Shown: one piece after another, positions 13,954-24,814 of the stretch
How the letters are laid out: the number at the start of each line of letters is the position of its first letter
Position numbering within the stretch: position 1 is the stretch's first letter
NCBI GenBank assembly: GCA_031769625.1
Contig: JAUIMM010000015.1
Span: 27,558,501 to 27,622,500, forward strand
Source of the DNA: Taudactylus pleione
Taxonomy: Eukaryota > Chordata > Amphibia > Anura > Myobatrachidae
Direction of reading: 5' to 3'
DNA: 64,000 bases
Made by a program: the position numbers and the translations under genes
The notes under the pieces: model-generated
Told to the model about the DNA's origin: nothing
The model's database searches: none
Seen by the model: the letters and a program-made list of their open reading frames with translations, nothing else

Positions 13954-14018
13954 TGCTGGGACATGTGTCTGTGCTGAGCCTGCTGGGACATGTGTCTGTG
14001 CTGAGCCTGCTGGGACAT
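13954..14018 (+). repeat. 27-bp tandem repeat, 2.4 copies
   Basis: Units of GCTGGGACATGTGTCTGTGC plus 7 more bases (TGAGCCT) repeated head to tail. The two full copies look identical. Confidence 0.85.
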
Positions 14019-14370
14019 CCCTGGACCATGGCTACACCTCCCAGCATCAGTGATGAGAGAAGCCGCCCACGGGACTTAGGAGGTGAGCGCCTGCCCTACT
14101 CTGAGTAATGCATGGGGGGTGGACATGGAAACTTTGCTATGGGGCCCCACAGTTCTTGCTATGCCCCTGGTTGTAAGGAAAACAGTAACCTCTAGTACTT
14201 GGATGATTCCATTAGTACAGTAAGTAACAATGGATAAGAAGGTAATACATTGTTTGGATCCCTGTGTTAATGTATTACAGGATTAGTGCCACAGTATCAT
14301 TAGTATCTTACAGAGTATGATGGATCCTAGGAGCACTATGATAAATCTAGGGAGAGCAATAACACAGCTT

Positions 14371-14463
14371 TGGGTTTAATGCACTGTATCATGAATAACG
14401 CTGCTGGGTTTAATGCACTGTATCATGAATAACGCTGCTGGGTTTAATGCACTGTATCATGAA
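14371..14463 (+). repeat. 34-bp tandem repeat, 2.7 copies
   Basis: The unit starts TGGGTTTAATGCACTGTATC; copies start at 14371, 14405 and 14439, and the last is partial. It lies about 200 bp downstream of the kinase-like stop codon. Confidence 0.9.
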
Positions 14464-14669
14464 GTGTCCGAATGCTGCATCATACTGAGATATGCTATAA
14501 AGTCTGCTCCACCTGTAGCAGATATTTCTTACGTTTTTGAGCTATAATAATTTTATATTATGTTCATTGTGTATTCAAGAAATCACAATGTGCAGTATGG
14601 TTGCAGATTAGGAAATATATGATCACAGATGTCACAGGGGTGCATAAAGTCTGTCTTACTGTGTGTCCA

Positions 14670-14747
14670 TTAAAATGAGAATCCTGGGAATGGGTGGCTG
14701 CCACTCCTGTACTCCAGCCCAGGGAGTGTCTGGAGCTCCTGATGGTG
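14670..14747 (-). CDS. AGC kinase-like terminal exon with hydrophobic motif
   Basis: Acceptor TTATTATTGTAG, 25 codons then TAA. It ends SGSHPFPGFSF-stop. F-x-x-F-S-F is the AGC-kinase hydrophobic motif, whose Ser is phosphorylated in PKCs. In PKCs a few more residues normally follow; here the protein stops right after the motif. In frame with the exon at 16631-16759. Confidence 0.7.
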   Translation of the reverse strand, partial: HHQELQTLPGLEYRSGSHPFPGFSF

Positions 14748-14892
14748 CTACAATAATAATAAGTATAGAAACACTGCTTGCAATTTCTTCTTATTAACTT
14801 AATGTAACCATCACCTGTACATATGGGTTCCTTTAGTACAAACTGGCAAATGAGATCATCATGCAGTTCAGTGCTACTTTGAAGCTAAAACC

Positions 14893-15273
14893 ATACATGC
14901 CTACTCTCCTGATTTGGTCGGGAGCCTCCCGAAAATCGGGTGCTGCTCCCAACCTCCTGGAAAAGCAAGCATGTCTCCCGGCCCCTCCAGTCCCCCACAC
15001 AATACCACCCCAAACACCTGCAGCAGGGGGGTTGATGATATGATTCTTGCTGAATCGCATCATCATGACCCCGCCCCCTGCTCCACAATGCCGGAAATCT
15101 CGGCATTGTGTAGCTGGGACGGGGCCAAAAATATGCGAGTATGTGGCCCCACCCCAAATGCCATGTGTCATCCTGGTCAAACCCCCTTTTGCCGCCCCCG
15201 CCCCCCTGCTAAGCCAACCTGGCTGCCTCCCTCCCGGAAGGGGCAGCCAGGATATCGGCAAGTATGGCTAAAA
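14893..15273. mobile_element. inverted-repeat MITE, GC-rich
   Basis: Ends resemble each other in inverse order: CATACATGCCTACTCTCCTG at the left and GATATCGGCAAGTATGG at the right. The interior has short palindromes around TCGGGAG/CTCCCGA and GCCGGAAATCTCGGC. A related element is at 16960-17340. ORFs in it are not genes. Confidence 0.55.
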
Positions 15274-15463
15274 CTGACAAACTGTATGCTCATGTGAGCT
15301 TTACTTTACCTAGTATATACTGTTGGTAACAACCTGTTAAGCCACTATTCATACATCACCCTGCTTACTGTAGAAGTGTATAGAGAAATCACAAACTGGC
15401 ATCCATCATGAGATGTCTCTGGAGTCTCCTATATTGTATGATAGACCCATGCAGTTGTGGCTT

Positions 15464-16195
15464 CAGATACAAGGCATTACTGATAAACCCAAGCTGAGAT
15501 GGATCCTATAGTAACTGCTGGATCAGTGACTACTAGAGCTAATATAGCATGGATTTATTAGTGCTGCCAATAGGGGAGATCAGATACAAGGCATTACTAA
15601 TAAACCCACGCTGAGATGGATCCTATAGTAACTGCTGGATCAGTGACTACTAGATCTAATGCAGCATGGATTTATTAGTGCTGACAATAGGGGAGATCAG
15701 ATGGAAGGCATTACCATACCTTCCAACTTTTCAAAAGCTGAAGGAGGGACAGGGTGCCGTCCGAAAAAGGGCGTGGCTTCTGAAAAGGGGGTGGAGCCAA
15801 CTGAAAACGGGCCGGAGCCTCACGGCTTCCCCCCGTTTTCGTCACTATAGGGGGCGTGCCCAGCACTCTCCGAGATGCTGGGCAGCCCCCCAGGCTCTCC
15901 CTATGCTAGTGAACAGATGCCGTGCATGCACACGGCATCTGTTCACCTTCTGCACACCCGCTGCTCTGCTAGGCAGAGCAGCGGGTGTGCTCTCCCCAAC
16001 TTCCCCCCCACCACGGGACACTGCGGCCCGCGGGCGGGACAGCGGGACAGTCCCGGAAAAACGGGACAGTTGGGAGGTATGCATTACTAATAAACCCAAG
16101 CTGAGATGGATCCTATAGTAACTGCTGGATCAGTGACTACTAGATCTAATGTAGCATGGGTTTATTAGTGCTGACAATAGGGGAGACCAAAATAA
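15464..16195 (+). repeat. 117-bp tandem repeat, three copies, the third split by an insertion
   Basis: Copies start at 15464, 15581 and 15698 (CAGATACAAGGCATTAC…), period 117. The third copy breaks after GCATTAC (15714) and resumes at 16081 with the same GCATTAC, so it carries the 366-bp element at 15715-16080. The copies differ by only a few bases. Confidence 0.92.
15715..16080. mobile_element. 366-bp MITE inserted in a tandem repeat unit
   Basis: Flanked by a 7-bp duplication GCATTAC (15708-15714, 16081-16087). Inverted ends: ATACCTTCCAACT left, AGTTGGGAGGTAT right. The interior has strong hairpins: GCCGTGCATGCACACGGC (15920-15937) and CACCCGCTGCTCTGC with its complement (15955-15989). Gene-free; probably a hAT-type derivative. 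Confidence 0.8.
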
Positions 16196-16630
16196 ATTTA
16201 CTATGAATTTCAGATTACAAAAAGTACATTATGCACAGCATCTTTGTGTGTTTCTGGGTCTACAATTGCATCAGATATTAGGTTAAATATACTATAAATT
16301 ACAAATTGGGATAGAATCTGTGTCTGTGCTAATTGTGTACAAACAGCTATTACAATGAAAGGAGCATGTATCTTCTGCCAATGTTTTCCTCTTTGCCTTT
16401 GTTTAAAATACAACTATCTGGCTATATATCGAATAATACCAAACCCTGATAGTCAGGGAGGGTGGGCAACCTATAAAGACATGTAACATGCCCCCCCAAT
16501 GCTGCATTACTGTACCTAACTGATGTCAGTGCATGTCAATTGTGCAGCACAAGTACAGCTTCCTTATGATTGCACATTGGATTAGACATCTAGCGGTAAT
16601 TCCCTGTGTTTACAAGAAGTGGTAACGTAC

Positions 16631-16759
16631 CATGAATGGCAGAAATGGGGGTGTCACTCTCCTCCTCTCTATGTCCCTCCAGCTGATGGTGCGCAGGATG
16701 GGATGGTCACAGATGTTGTCTGACACCCCGAGGCGATGTTCTGGCTTCTTTTCCAGTAG
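16631..16759 (-). CDS. AGC kinase-like exon: end of kinase domain and start of C-tail
   Basis: Acceptor TTTACATTTACAG, donor GTACGTTACC, 129 nt, phase 0 to 0, open. LLEKKPEHRLGVSDNICDHP and ISWRDIERRRVTPPF match the 'LLE..P..RLG … HPFF..I.W..LE.R...PPF' block of PKC-type kinases. HPFF is HPIL here. One residue (usually Lys before LLE) seems missing at the junction with the previous exon. Confidence 0.8.
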
Positions 16760-16959
16760 CTGTAAATGTAAACATAAAAATGCTGTCACAACACATTTTA
16801 TTTACCAGTTATTATTTGGTAGATATGAAGTACACTACACTTTTCTCACTCATTGTGTCTTACAAACATGTGCTTAGAGAACAGTTATACCCTAATTAGA
16901 AGTTGCACTAGTTAGGGTATTCCCTGATGGTCTCTTTTTGGGGTGTTTATTTATAAGAA

Positions 16960-17340
16960 ATTTTACACTTGAAAACATAAATGTCTACCCTCCCGGAATT
17001 CGCGAGAAGCTCACGATTTTTCGGGTAACCCCCCGCTCCCCTGGAAGTGTAGGCATTTCTCCTGCATTTCTGCCCACTTCCTAGTGAAGTGGGAAGAATA
17101 GGGAGCATTTCCGTAGCGATCGCGGGTCTCTGTAGGGGGCAGGCCTTAATGACATGATTTTTCATGAATTGTATAATTTGGCCCCACACCCTATTTAAAG
17201 TTGAGCCAATTGCGTCAATTTACTGTGAGGGGCATGGCTTAATGACACAACCTGTCAGGCCACGCCCCTGTCACCACCCTCCTGCTTCTCTTAGCCGGGC
17301 TTCTCCCTGGAAGAGAAAAAAAAGTAGGTAAGTATGCTTC
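16960..17340. mobile_element. inverted-repeat MITE related to that at 14893-15273
   Basis: Left part ATGTCTACCCTCCCGGAATT, right part AAAAGTAGGTAAGTATGCTT. The same overall design as the element at 14.9 kb, diverged. Confidence 0.45.
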
Positions 17341-17526
17341 AAAATGCACCTAAATACTGCTCAACTCAAAACATAATAATGTGTTGTACTTTATAAATGC
17401 CTATACGTGTATGTTTTTTTTATTCAGAACTACAGCAATTTTTCTATCTCCATTTTAGTAAAAGTTTACATATCCTCCCTTCATGTATTTCAGATATTTT
17501 ATACTGTCTATATTTTCTAATGGATT

Positions 17527-17549
17527 TGTATATATATATATATTAGGGA

Positions 17550-17582
<33 letters not shown>
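17527..17582. repeat. AT dinucleotide repeat
   Basis: (TA)n runs at 17527-17544 and 17557-17582 separated by TTAGGGATGTGC. Confidence 0.9.
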
Positions 17583-17589
<7 letters not shown>

Positions 17590-19026
17590 ACAATCCTCGC
17601 ACCCATAGCTTTATGTGAAATATCTTTCCCTGGGAAGCACCGGACACGCCCTGCAGCTTTCCGTGCAGCAGGTTGTCTCTTCACATGTTCAGCAAGGTAG
17701 AATAGGGTTTCATCTTTATTTAAAAAAAGGAAGCCTCCAATAGATATGAAAAGTGATTTATAATTGTTCTCATCAATGTTGTTAGAGGTCCCAGCCTGTG
17801 ACATCTCTATAGACCTCTCATATCATACAGACACATCCTGTGATAGCAGCTGCTGTACCTCGCCTATCACAAACACCACTTTCTATGACAGTTCCTCGTG
17901 GACGGTGTATCAGCGGTTTGTGTAACTGCAAGTTAATGTATTGTCAATTTTTTTATTAGAAAAGAATCGGGATGGCTATTTGCTGCAGGACGTTTGAAAA
18001 TTGCATTTGGTGATTTTCAGATGAATAATTTTGGTAGTTTGTAACTTGCCCAAGAAAATCACCTAACACAAATCACACACAGAGGGTTGTGGCAGAAATG
18101 GGCCTGGCAATGCCTGACTGCCTGCCACAGAGGTCCCCGCTCTGTGTGGATAATTTCTACTCAGACCTGTTGGAGGAGCCCAAGTCTTGCAGCCCCGCGC
18201 CCCTGCAACAGGATGCGGCACGTCAGGGCAGGGAGAGAGAAGAGACTATTGCAGCAACCCCTCTCTCCCCAGCCCAGATAAAAAAAAAATATACTATTTG
18301 TGAGGGCGGTCTGGGCACACCTCCCCGAGTTGGCCATGCCATCGCCCAGTATCAGGGCCTGGCAGAGCTGTCGGCGGCCCTGCTCCTCTTAGCAGAGTTT
18401 TTGAGCACTTGCAATGTATAAAAAGACCAGTTATAAAGAGTATTTATGTAACAATAGGTAAATCACATTTATTGTGTCATAGGAAATGGAAATACTCCAA
18501 ATAATGGAAAAGCTCATTTACCTATAAATAAACCGTTTCTTTATGGCAATGTTTGCGGGTATAAATAGAAATAATGTCAGTGCAAAGTTCAGGGTCTCTG
18601 TTTTTTTTTTTTTTTTTTTCAGCTGCAGCCGTGTTAGTAACGTCATTATTAGGTAGTACAGATTATAGTGAGTTTTATATGGCTTTAATACTGAATTATT
18701 ATTATATTTTATTTATAGGGCGCCACGAGTGGTCCGCAGTGCCGTACATACAGTAAAGGGTACACAGAACATTACACTATAGTAAAACTTATAAACAGAG
18801 CACAAGTAACAATTAGCAACACAATTCTTCATACTCAATACAGCTGGGAAGGTGAAGGCTAGAGAAGAAGGCTGTGAGACAGTGGGGAGGAGGACCCTGC
18901 TCCTAGGAGCTTACAATCTAGGGGAGACAGATGACATGAGGCAAGAGTGTGTAGAGGGGGACCTGAGTGCAGGAAGTAGGCGAGGTAGAGATGGCTGAGG
19001 AAGGAGGGACAGAGACTTGGTGACGG

Positions 19027-22000
19027 TTATGTGGTGGAAGGGTGTGCTTTGATGAACAGGTGGGTTTTCAGTGCACGTTTGAAGCTCTGCAAGGTCAGGG
19101 AGAGCCTAATTGAGCGAGGAAGCTCATTCAAGTGAAGGGCTGCACGAGCAAAATCTTGGATACGTGCATGAGATGAAGTAACCAGGGTGGAGGAGAGGTA
19201 ACAGTCATTGGCAGACCGAAGTGAGCGGGAGGGAGTATTATTATCAAATGTTCCGCAGCGCCTTACAAAACACATAAACAAGTTGTAGAACAAGCGACTT
19301 ACAGAACAATACAGGACCAGGACATGGATTATATATATTGCTACATTAGTGACCATAACACCCAGATAAGCAACAGAGCATAAGCAGCCAAGTGTTAGGT
19401 GCCCTAGTGGGGAGTATGTAAGGAGATGAGGTTGGAGATGTAGGGAGCAGTAGAGTTAGAGAGGGCCTTGTATGTGAAGGTGAGGAGTTTGAAGAGGATT
19501 CTGTAGGGGAATGGGAGCCAGTGCAAGTTTTGGCAGAGGGGAGCAGCAGAAGTGGAACGGTGGGAGAGGAAGATAAGTCTAGCTGCTGCATTGAGAACAG
19601 ACTGGAGGGGAGCAAGATGGCAACGTGGGAGGCCAATAAGGAGAAGGTTGCAGTAGTCAAGCCGAGAAATGATTAGTGAATAAATAATCAGTTTGGTAGC
19701 ATTCTGGGAGAGGAAAGGGCGAATACGAGCGATGTTGCGTAGCTGGAGCTGACAGGATTGAGCCAGAGATTGAATGTGGGGTGTGAAGGAGAGGGTGGAG
19801 TCAAGGGTGACACCCAAGCAGCGAAGTTGGGGGACAGGGGAGATGATTGTGTTGTCAACAGTGATAGCAAGATTGGTTGGAGTGGAGACTCTATTAGGGG
19901 GAAAGATGATGAGTTCGGTTTTGTCCATGTTGAGCTTCAGAGAACGCTCTGACATCCAGGAAGAGATGGTGGAGAGGCAACTGGTTACCTGAGAGAGGAC
20001 AGAAGGGGAGAGTTCAGTTGAGGAGAGGTATAGTTGTGTGTCATCGGCATAGAGGTGGTATTGGAGGCCAAAGGAGCTGATGAGTTCTCCTAGTTTAGAA
20101 TTGTACAGGGAAAAAGAGCAGTGGGCCCAGGACAGAACACTGTGGAACACCAACGGGAAGGGTGGAAGGTGGAGCCAGAGGAAGTCACAGAGAGGAAGCG
20201 GTTGGTGAGGTAAGAAGTGAACCAGGCATGGATGGTGTTAGAGATGCCAAAGGTCTGAAGGGTGCGAAGGAGGAGAGTATGATCCACGGTGTCAAAGGCT
20301 GCAGAGAGGTCCAGGAGGATGAGCAGAGAGAAGTGGCCCCTGGATTTGGCTGCAAGCAGGTTATTGGTGACTTTGGCCAGGGCAGTTTCAGTGGAGTGAC
20401 GTTGGCGAAAGCCAGATTGGAGAGGATCAAGGATGGAGTTGTCAGAGAGATAGCTGGTGATGCGGCTATAGACAAGCCACTCAAGTAGTTTGGAGGCAAA
20501 AGGGAGAAGAGAAATGGGGCGGTAATTGGCGGGTGAGGATGGGTCAAGGTTGGGTTTTTTAAGAATAGGTGTGACAAGAGCATGTTTGAACAATGAGGGA
20601 AAGATGCCAGTGGAGAGAGATAAGTTGAAAAGGTGAGCAAGGTGGGAGCAGGCAGTGGAGGAGAGGGAGCATAGAAGGCGAGAAGGGAGGGGGTCAAGGG
20701 GGCAGGTGGAAGGGGGAGAGGACAAGATGAGGGAGTGGACCTCATCACCCGTGGTGGGGCTGAGGGAGCACAAGGTGGGGTGACCGGGAGGTGCGGATGG
20801 TGGGGTTGCAGCAGGGAGATTGGAGGATATAGTGTGACGAATTGCTTCAATTTTGGAAAAGAAGAAGGAGGCAAAGTCAAATGCAGTGAGGGAGGAGAGT
20901 GTTGAAAGTACCAAAGAGGCGGCGGGGATTAGAGGACCGAGATAAGATGAGCGACTGGAAGGATTGCTTGGCGAGGGAGAGGGCCGAGCTGTAGGAAGAG
21001 AGGAAAAACTTCAAGTAAAGGAAGTCCGCCAAAGAGCGAGATTTCCTCCAGAGGCGCAACGGCTGTGCGCAAGCATTTTTGGAGAAACCGGGTCAGTTTG
21101 GAGTGCCAGGGCTGGGGTTTGGACTGACGGAGGGGGACAGAGGAGGAAGGGGCAACGGAGTCAAGTGCAGAAATGAGGGTGATGTTGTAGAAGGAGGCTG
21201 CCTGGTTAGGGCAGGCCATGGTTGATAGAGGAGAAAGGAGAGTATCAAGTGAGGAAGACAGGACCGCAGGGTCGAGAGACTCAAGATTGTGACTGGTGAT
21301 GGTGGCTTTGGGTGAGGGGAGGAGTGGAGGACTTGAGAGAGTGAAGGAGAGTAGATGGTGGTCAGAGAGGGGAAAGGGAGAGTTGGAGAAGTCAGAGAGA
21401 GCACACAGGATGGGTGAAGATGAGGTCAAGGGAGTGGCCAAGACAGTGGAGGTCCATTGAGAAAGTCCAAAGGAGGATAAGAGGGCAAGAAGATTGGTGG
21501 ATGTAGGATTTGTGATGTCAATAGGGATGTTAACATCACCAAGGATTATAGAGGGAAGGTCAGCAGAGAGGAAGTGGGGAAGCCAGGCAGCAAAGTTGTC
21601 AAGGAATTGGGTGGGGGAGCCCGGGGTACAGTAGATGACTGCAACATGGAGATGAATGGGGTAGAAGAGACTGAGAAAGGGAGGGCTCAGGCGGGATAAT
21701 GTGAAAGGTGCAGTTGGGGGATAAGAGGATGCAGACTCTGCCACCTTGGCGGTTGTCAGGTCTGACAGAGTGGGTGAAGGAGAGGCCCCCATAGGAGAGC
21801 GCAGCAGGGGAGGCGGTGTCAGAGGAGGAGAGCCAGGTTTCAGTGATAGCGAGAAGATTTAAAGAGTGGGATATAAAGAGGTCGTGGATAGCGGGCAGTT
21901 TATTGCAGACGGATCTGGTATTCCTGAGGGCACAGGAAAATGGGAGGGAGGGGACGGGGATGTGTGGATGAGATTGTCTGGGTTGTGTGTGAGGGGGTGT

Positions 22001-22180
22001 GGGCTAGATCTAAGGGGAAGGTGTAAGCCGGTGGAGATGGTTGGTATGGGGCAGGGGCGAGGAGGCATGGTGGCTGACAGGGTTGAGGGAGAGCAGAGGA
22101 TGACAAGTGAGCAAATAGGTGGTACTGTAGGCAGGGAAGCACAGCAGAGGATGCAGGTATTAAGGGGGAGGTAGACAATT
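19027..22180 (-). pseudogene. L2-type LINE protein: endonuclease plus reverse transcriptase, broken
   Basis: Endonuclease: NTRSVCNKLPAIHDLFISHS and ITETWL (about 21930-21830), IILGDVNIPID (21545), LSDHHLLSF (21360). RT: NYRPISLLPFASKLLEWL (20530), SGFRQRHSTETALAKV (20420), LLILLDLSAAFDTVDHTLLL (20320), then after a frameshift near 20120 [18 protein letters not shown] (20070) and [14 protein letters not shown] (19930). The C-terminal ARIQDFARAALHLNELPRS is at 19090-19155, beyond the insertion. YADD and 'DLSAAFDTVDH' are typical of L2/CR1-type RTs. Several frameshifts; not active. Confidence 0.88.
19239..19409 (-). mobile_element. 5'-truncated LINE tail nested in the L2 element
   Basis: 171 bp flanked by an 8-bp duplication GGGAGTAT (19231-19238, 19410-19417). 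Its minus-strand sequence carries CACCTAACACTTGGCTGCTT and AAGGCGCTGCGGAACATTTG, as in the tails at 13.6 and 49.6 kb. It cuts the L2 coding sequence after SNLISLHTP. Confidence 0.9.
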
Positions 22181-22539
22181 AGGCAGCGTATTATGGCAGT
22201 GAGGTAGTGGAAGAGAGTAGGTAAGAAGTGGAGGAATAAAAGTCAAATGAATAGTAAATAATACACTGGTAAGAAGTACATTTAGACAGGGCAATCATGT
22301 GCATATAAAGCAAATGACATTGTTTGGGATGTGCATTCAGATGTGTTTCAGAAACAGAAATTTCAATGCTGGAAGCTGCAGCTAATGGAGAAAAGTTTTG
22401 CAGTGTCCAAACCAGGGAGATCAGTGTAAAGAGTGCAGGTTATGCAGTCTGCAGGAGGTAGTTTGAGGTTTATGTTGACTCACTGAATAGCTTGTGTAGT
22501 TCATCCGTGTTTTTGCTGGCTTGCAGTTGGGATTCCTTT

Positions 22540-22975
22540 GGTATAACACTAATTTTGATTATAAATGCCCAGTACACTAAAAATCTAAACACCTAGCAGC
22601 CTAAACGGCCTACTCTGAACTGAATATATAAGGCTACAAACATGTGCATCCTGATTTACCCCCACCCCTTAGCAAACAGCCCTCCACCCCCAGCAGAAGG
22701 TGCTAACTAAATCTGTGCATAGTGAGGTCAGTATATCACTAATTCCAGCAACTAATATTACCTGTGCAATGTAATTGCTGTTATGCTATAATACATAGAT
22801 CAGTTGCATCTGAAGGAAGTAGTGGTCAATTAACCTGTGGATGAAAGATGGCAGTAACTTCTCAGCTAACAAGAACGCTGGTCTAACGCTAATTTTGATT
22901 TTAAATGCTCAGTACACTCAAGATCTAAACACTTCAGCATCTAAACACCTAGCAGCCTACTCTGAATCATGTCAT
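22540..22975 (+). repeat. dispersed direct repeat pair
   Basis: 22545-22615 and 22885-22970 share CTAATTTTGATT.TAAATGC.CAGTACACT, CTAAACACCTAGCAGCCTA and CTACTCTGAA. Spacing about 340 bp. The second copy has a small internal expansion. Confidence 0.75.
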
Positions 22976-23001
22976 ATACGGTCATAAATTCAGGTCCTCA
23001 C

Positions 23002-23184
23002 CGTCAGGAAATGCTTTGCCTCGGGATGGAGCCATGATGGGAATTTTGGCTTCTCACGCAGCACTGATCTAAAAAAAAGACAGCTGAGTGTGCGGGCCAT
23101 CATAGAATGGGGAGTGTCCTGTGGCCATTCTGGTTACTGTGATCCCCAACGACCACCAATCCACAGCTTTCCCATACGGCTTAT
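23002..23184 (-). pseudogene. AGC kinase-like exon: subdomains IX-X, frameshifted
   Basis: Acceptor TTCTCCTAG, donor GTGAGGACC, 183 nt. Read in phase 2 it gives KPYGKAVDWWSLGITVTRM and TGHSPFYDGP. After a run of eight T (23071-23078 on plus) the frame must shift to read SVLREKPKFPSWLHPEAKHF. One extra T explains it: 181 bases remain where a multiple of three is expected. The intron behind it carries the L2-like LINE (18.7-22.2 kb). Confidence 0.75.
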
Positions 23185-23562
23185 CTAGGAGAACCTGATA
23201 GAATTATGTATATTATGATCCATCACTACTTTTTCTGTAATTACATCTTCTGTGTGTTACATAGAGGTTCTATGGATCTCTGACGACTGTTATCCTTTAA
23301 TTTTGCTCTTCTACGCTGGCTTACACCCCTTTCTTATGAACCATGTTCAGCAGAGAAAGGAATTTTCTCCCTTTAATAAAGACACCAGTATCTATGTAAC
23401 TTTGATTTTTAGCCATAAGTGTTTAATTAAATTCTGTTTTTCATTTCAACTAGACCAATAAATACAAATCAGAGCCCTTAGAACATCAGCTAATAGGGAA
23501 CTACTTTTCACAGCTGTTATATCTTTATTATGTATTACCAGTTATTTATATAGCGCACACAC

Positions 23563-23690
23563 ATGCTATGCATCCGGGACACCCTCCCACTGCGGCTCTG
23601 GAACACTAGTGAACACTGCTGTGTAGAAGCAGCAGCTGCCGCTATGTATCCGGGGCACCCTCCCACTGCGGCTCTGGAGAAACTTAGAAC
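23563..23690 (+). repeat. imperfect tandem duplication
   Basis: CATCCGGGACACCCTCCCAC and the related TATCCGGGGCACCCTCCCAC, both followed by TGCGGCTCTGGA, about 77 bp apart. The open reading frame across it is not a recognisable gene. Confidence 0.6.
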
Positions 23691-24030
23691 AGAAGCAGCG
23701 GCGGCTGATAGCCACGACCGCTGTTATGTACACTACCCGGGCAGCCCAGCAGCGCCCCCATCCACCCCTTCTTCTGGCCTCAGCTCCGCCTCCCCATGTG
23801 CCCCGATCAGTGATCGGACAATATGTAAATTATAATAAGCCATATACGCATATGTATACACAAAGCTGTCAAAGCAAAAGGGGGCTACATGGAGGAATCT
23901 AAAACCTTGATTTGTTTAACACTTGTTTGAAAACACATATGGAATTAGGTTTTAAAGTTGATGTCTTCAGTATTAATCTGCCATGTTGAAAATTTAAATA
24001 AACATTGAATGAGAAAGTGCCCAAACTTTT

Positions 24031-24033
24031 GAC

Positions 24034-24095
<62 letters not shown>

Positions 24096-24140
24096 TATAT
24101 ATATACATATATATATATACACATATATATATATACATAT

Positions 24141-24172
<32 letters not shown>

Positions 24173-24180
24173 GCATGCAT
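24031..24180. repeat. compound microsatellite (GT/AT/AC)
   Basis: (GT)n, (AT)n, (AC)n and mixed ATAC runs follow each other. It produces spurious IYIY-type ORFs on both strands. Confidence 0.95.
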
Positions 24181-24667
24181 ATATCACATATGCTTGGGAC
24201 CAGGAGCATTTCAGATATGGGATTTTTTTATACATGGGATCTGGCTTGTGTTGCAGGGGATCAGCATCCATGGTAGGGTGCGGGGGTCCAGCGGCATCCG
24301 TGGCGTGGTGCAGAGGTGTGGGACAATCAATGTTTTGATAACAAATGTTAAGGAAACATCGGTGGCTGTGGTCTCGATGGTTTCACCTATCAGCCAACGA
24401 TGGCACAGCTGTCAATGGCCATCATTACAGTATACCATAAGAATTGTTATTTTATGGTAAAAAAAAAAAATTAAAAATAGTGTTGGATAAGCTTTAAAAG
24501 GATGTTGACCTAATAGTCTAAATATACCCGACAATTTGAGTGGTTTTTGGAAAAAATACAAGTCAGTTAAGTGGTTAAATTGACCCAATTTCAGGACTAA
24601 CTGTTTATACATTTTCTCTATTAATACTCACTTGTGATATGGGTATTCTAAGCGCTGCGTTATATAC

Positions 24668-24814
24668 CTTTAGTATTTTCATTCCTTGAGAATTATAGGT
24701 TTGACACCCCTCCTCACAGCTGCTATCAATTTGTTGCAATTTAAAGCACCTTTGAGGGTTTGTTTTTATCCTGGTCCTCCACAATACTTGGAATGTGTTC
24801 GGATTTGACAAATC
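24668..24814 (-). other. candidate unassigned exon, 49 codons
   Basis: Open stretch between acceptor TTTGTAATGCAG and donor GTATATAACG, 147 nt, phase 0 to 0 if read as DLSNPNTFQVLWRTRIKT at its start. It contains two cysteines in SSCEEGC. I do not recognise the family. It lies between psap and the kinase fragment on the same strand and could be an upstream exon of the latter, a relic of another gene, or chance. Confidence 0.25.

Larger units (their letters stand above)
18697..22200 (-). mobile_element. L2-clade LINE
   Basis: The 3' end on minus is at about 18697-18720, with GGCGCCCTATAAATAAA and then an ATA-type run. The 3' UTR has TTGTAAGCTCCTAGGAGCAG (18895-18915 on plus). The 5' limit near 22200 is approximate. 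It lies in the intron between the first and second kinase-like exons and in the same orientation. It is interrupted at 19239-19409. Confidence 0.85.
14670..23184 (-). pseudogene. 3' part of a PKC-like AGC protein kinase gene (three exons)
   Basis: Exons at 23002-23184, 16631-16759 and 14670-14747. Together they give the end of a Ser/Thr kinase domain (KPYGKAVDWWSLGI, SPFYDGP, SVLREKPKFPSWLHPEAKHF), then LLEKKPEHRLGVSDN, HPILRTISWRDIERRRV-PPF, and a terminal hydrophobic motif FPGFSF and stop. DWWSLG is subdomain IX, and 'EHRLG … W..IE.R.V.PPF' is the start of the AGC C-tail, closest by eye to PKC delta/theta types. The ATP-binding, HRD and DFG parts are absent: I saw no upstream kinase exons between 23.2 kb and the psap 3' end. 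A T run in the first exon holds one base too many. The tail from PPF to the hydrophobic motif is about 25 residues, shorter than in classical PKCs. Splice sites are otherwise intact, so a sequencing error in the T run in a partial or displaced gene is possible. Confidence 0.75.

Noticed and set aside
14833..15297. Pro- and Cys-rich ORFs on both strands
   Set aside because: They lie wholly within a GC-rich inverted-repeat element and are shadows of its palindromes.
17517..17804. 95-codon minus-strand ORF with FISIGGFLFLNKDETLFYLAEHVK
   Set aside because: Considered as an extra kinase exon, but no kinase motif fits and it ends in a TA repeat. Left unassigned.
18089..18421. 110-codon plus-strand ORF starting MAEMGLAMPDCLPQRS
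   Set aside because: No family recognised, contains an A-run and low-complexity Ala/Leu end; no splice or conservation evidence.
20162..22174. Several plus-strand ORFs rich in Gly, Glu and Arg
   Set aside because: Antisense shadows of the L2-type endonuclease/RT coding region.
23899..24460. IYIY/THTH-rich ORFs on both strands
   Set aside because: Translation of the GT/AT/AC microsatellite.
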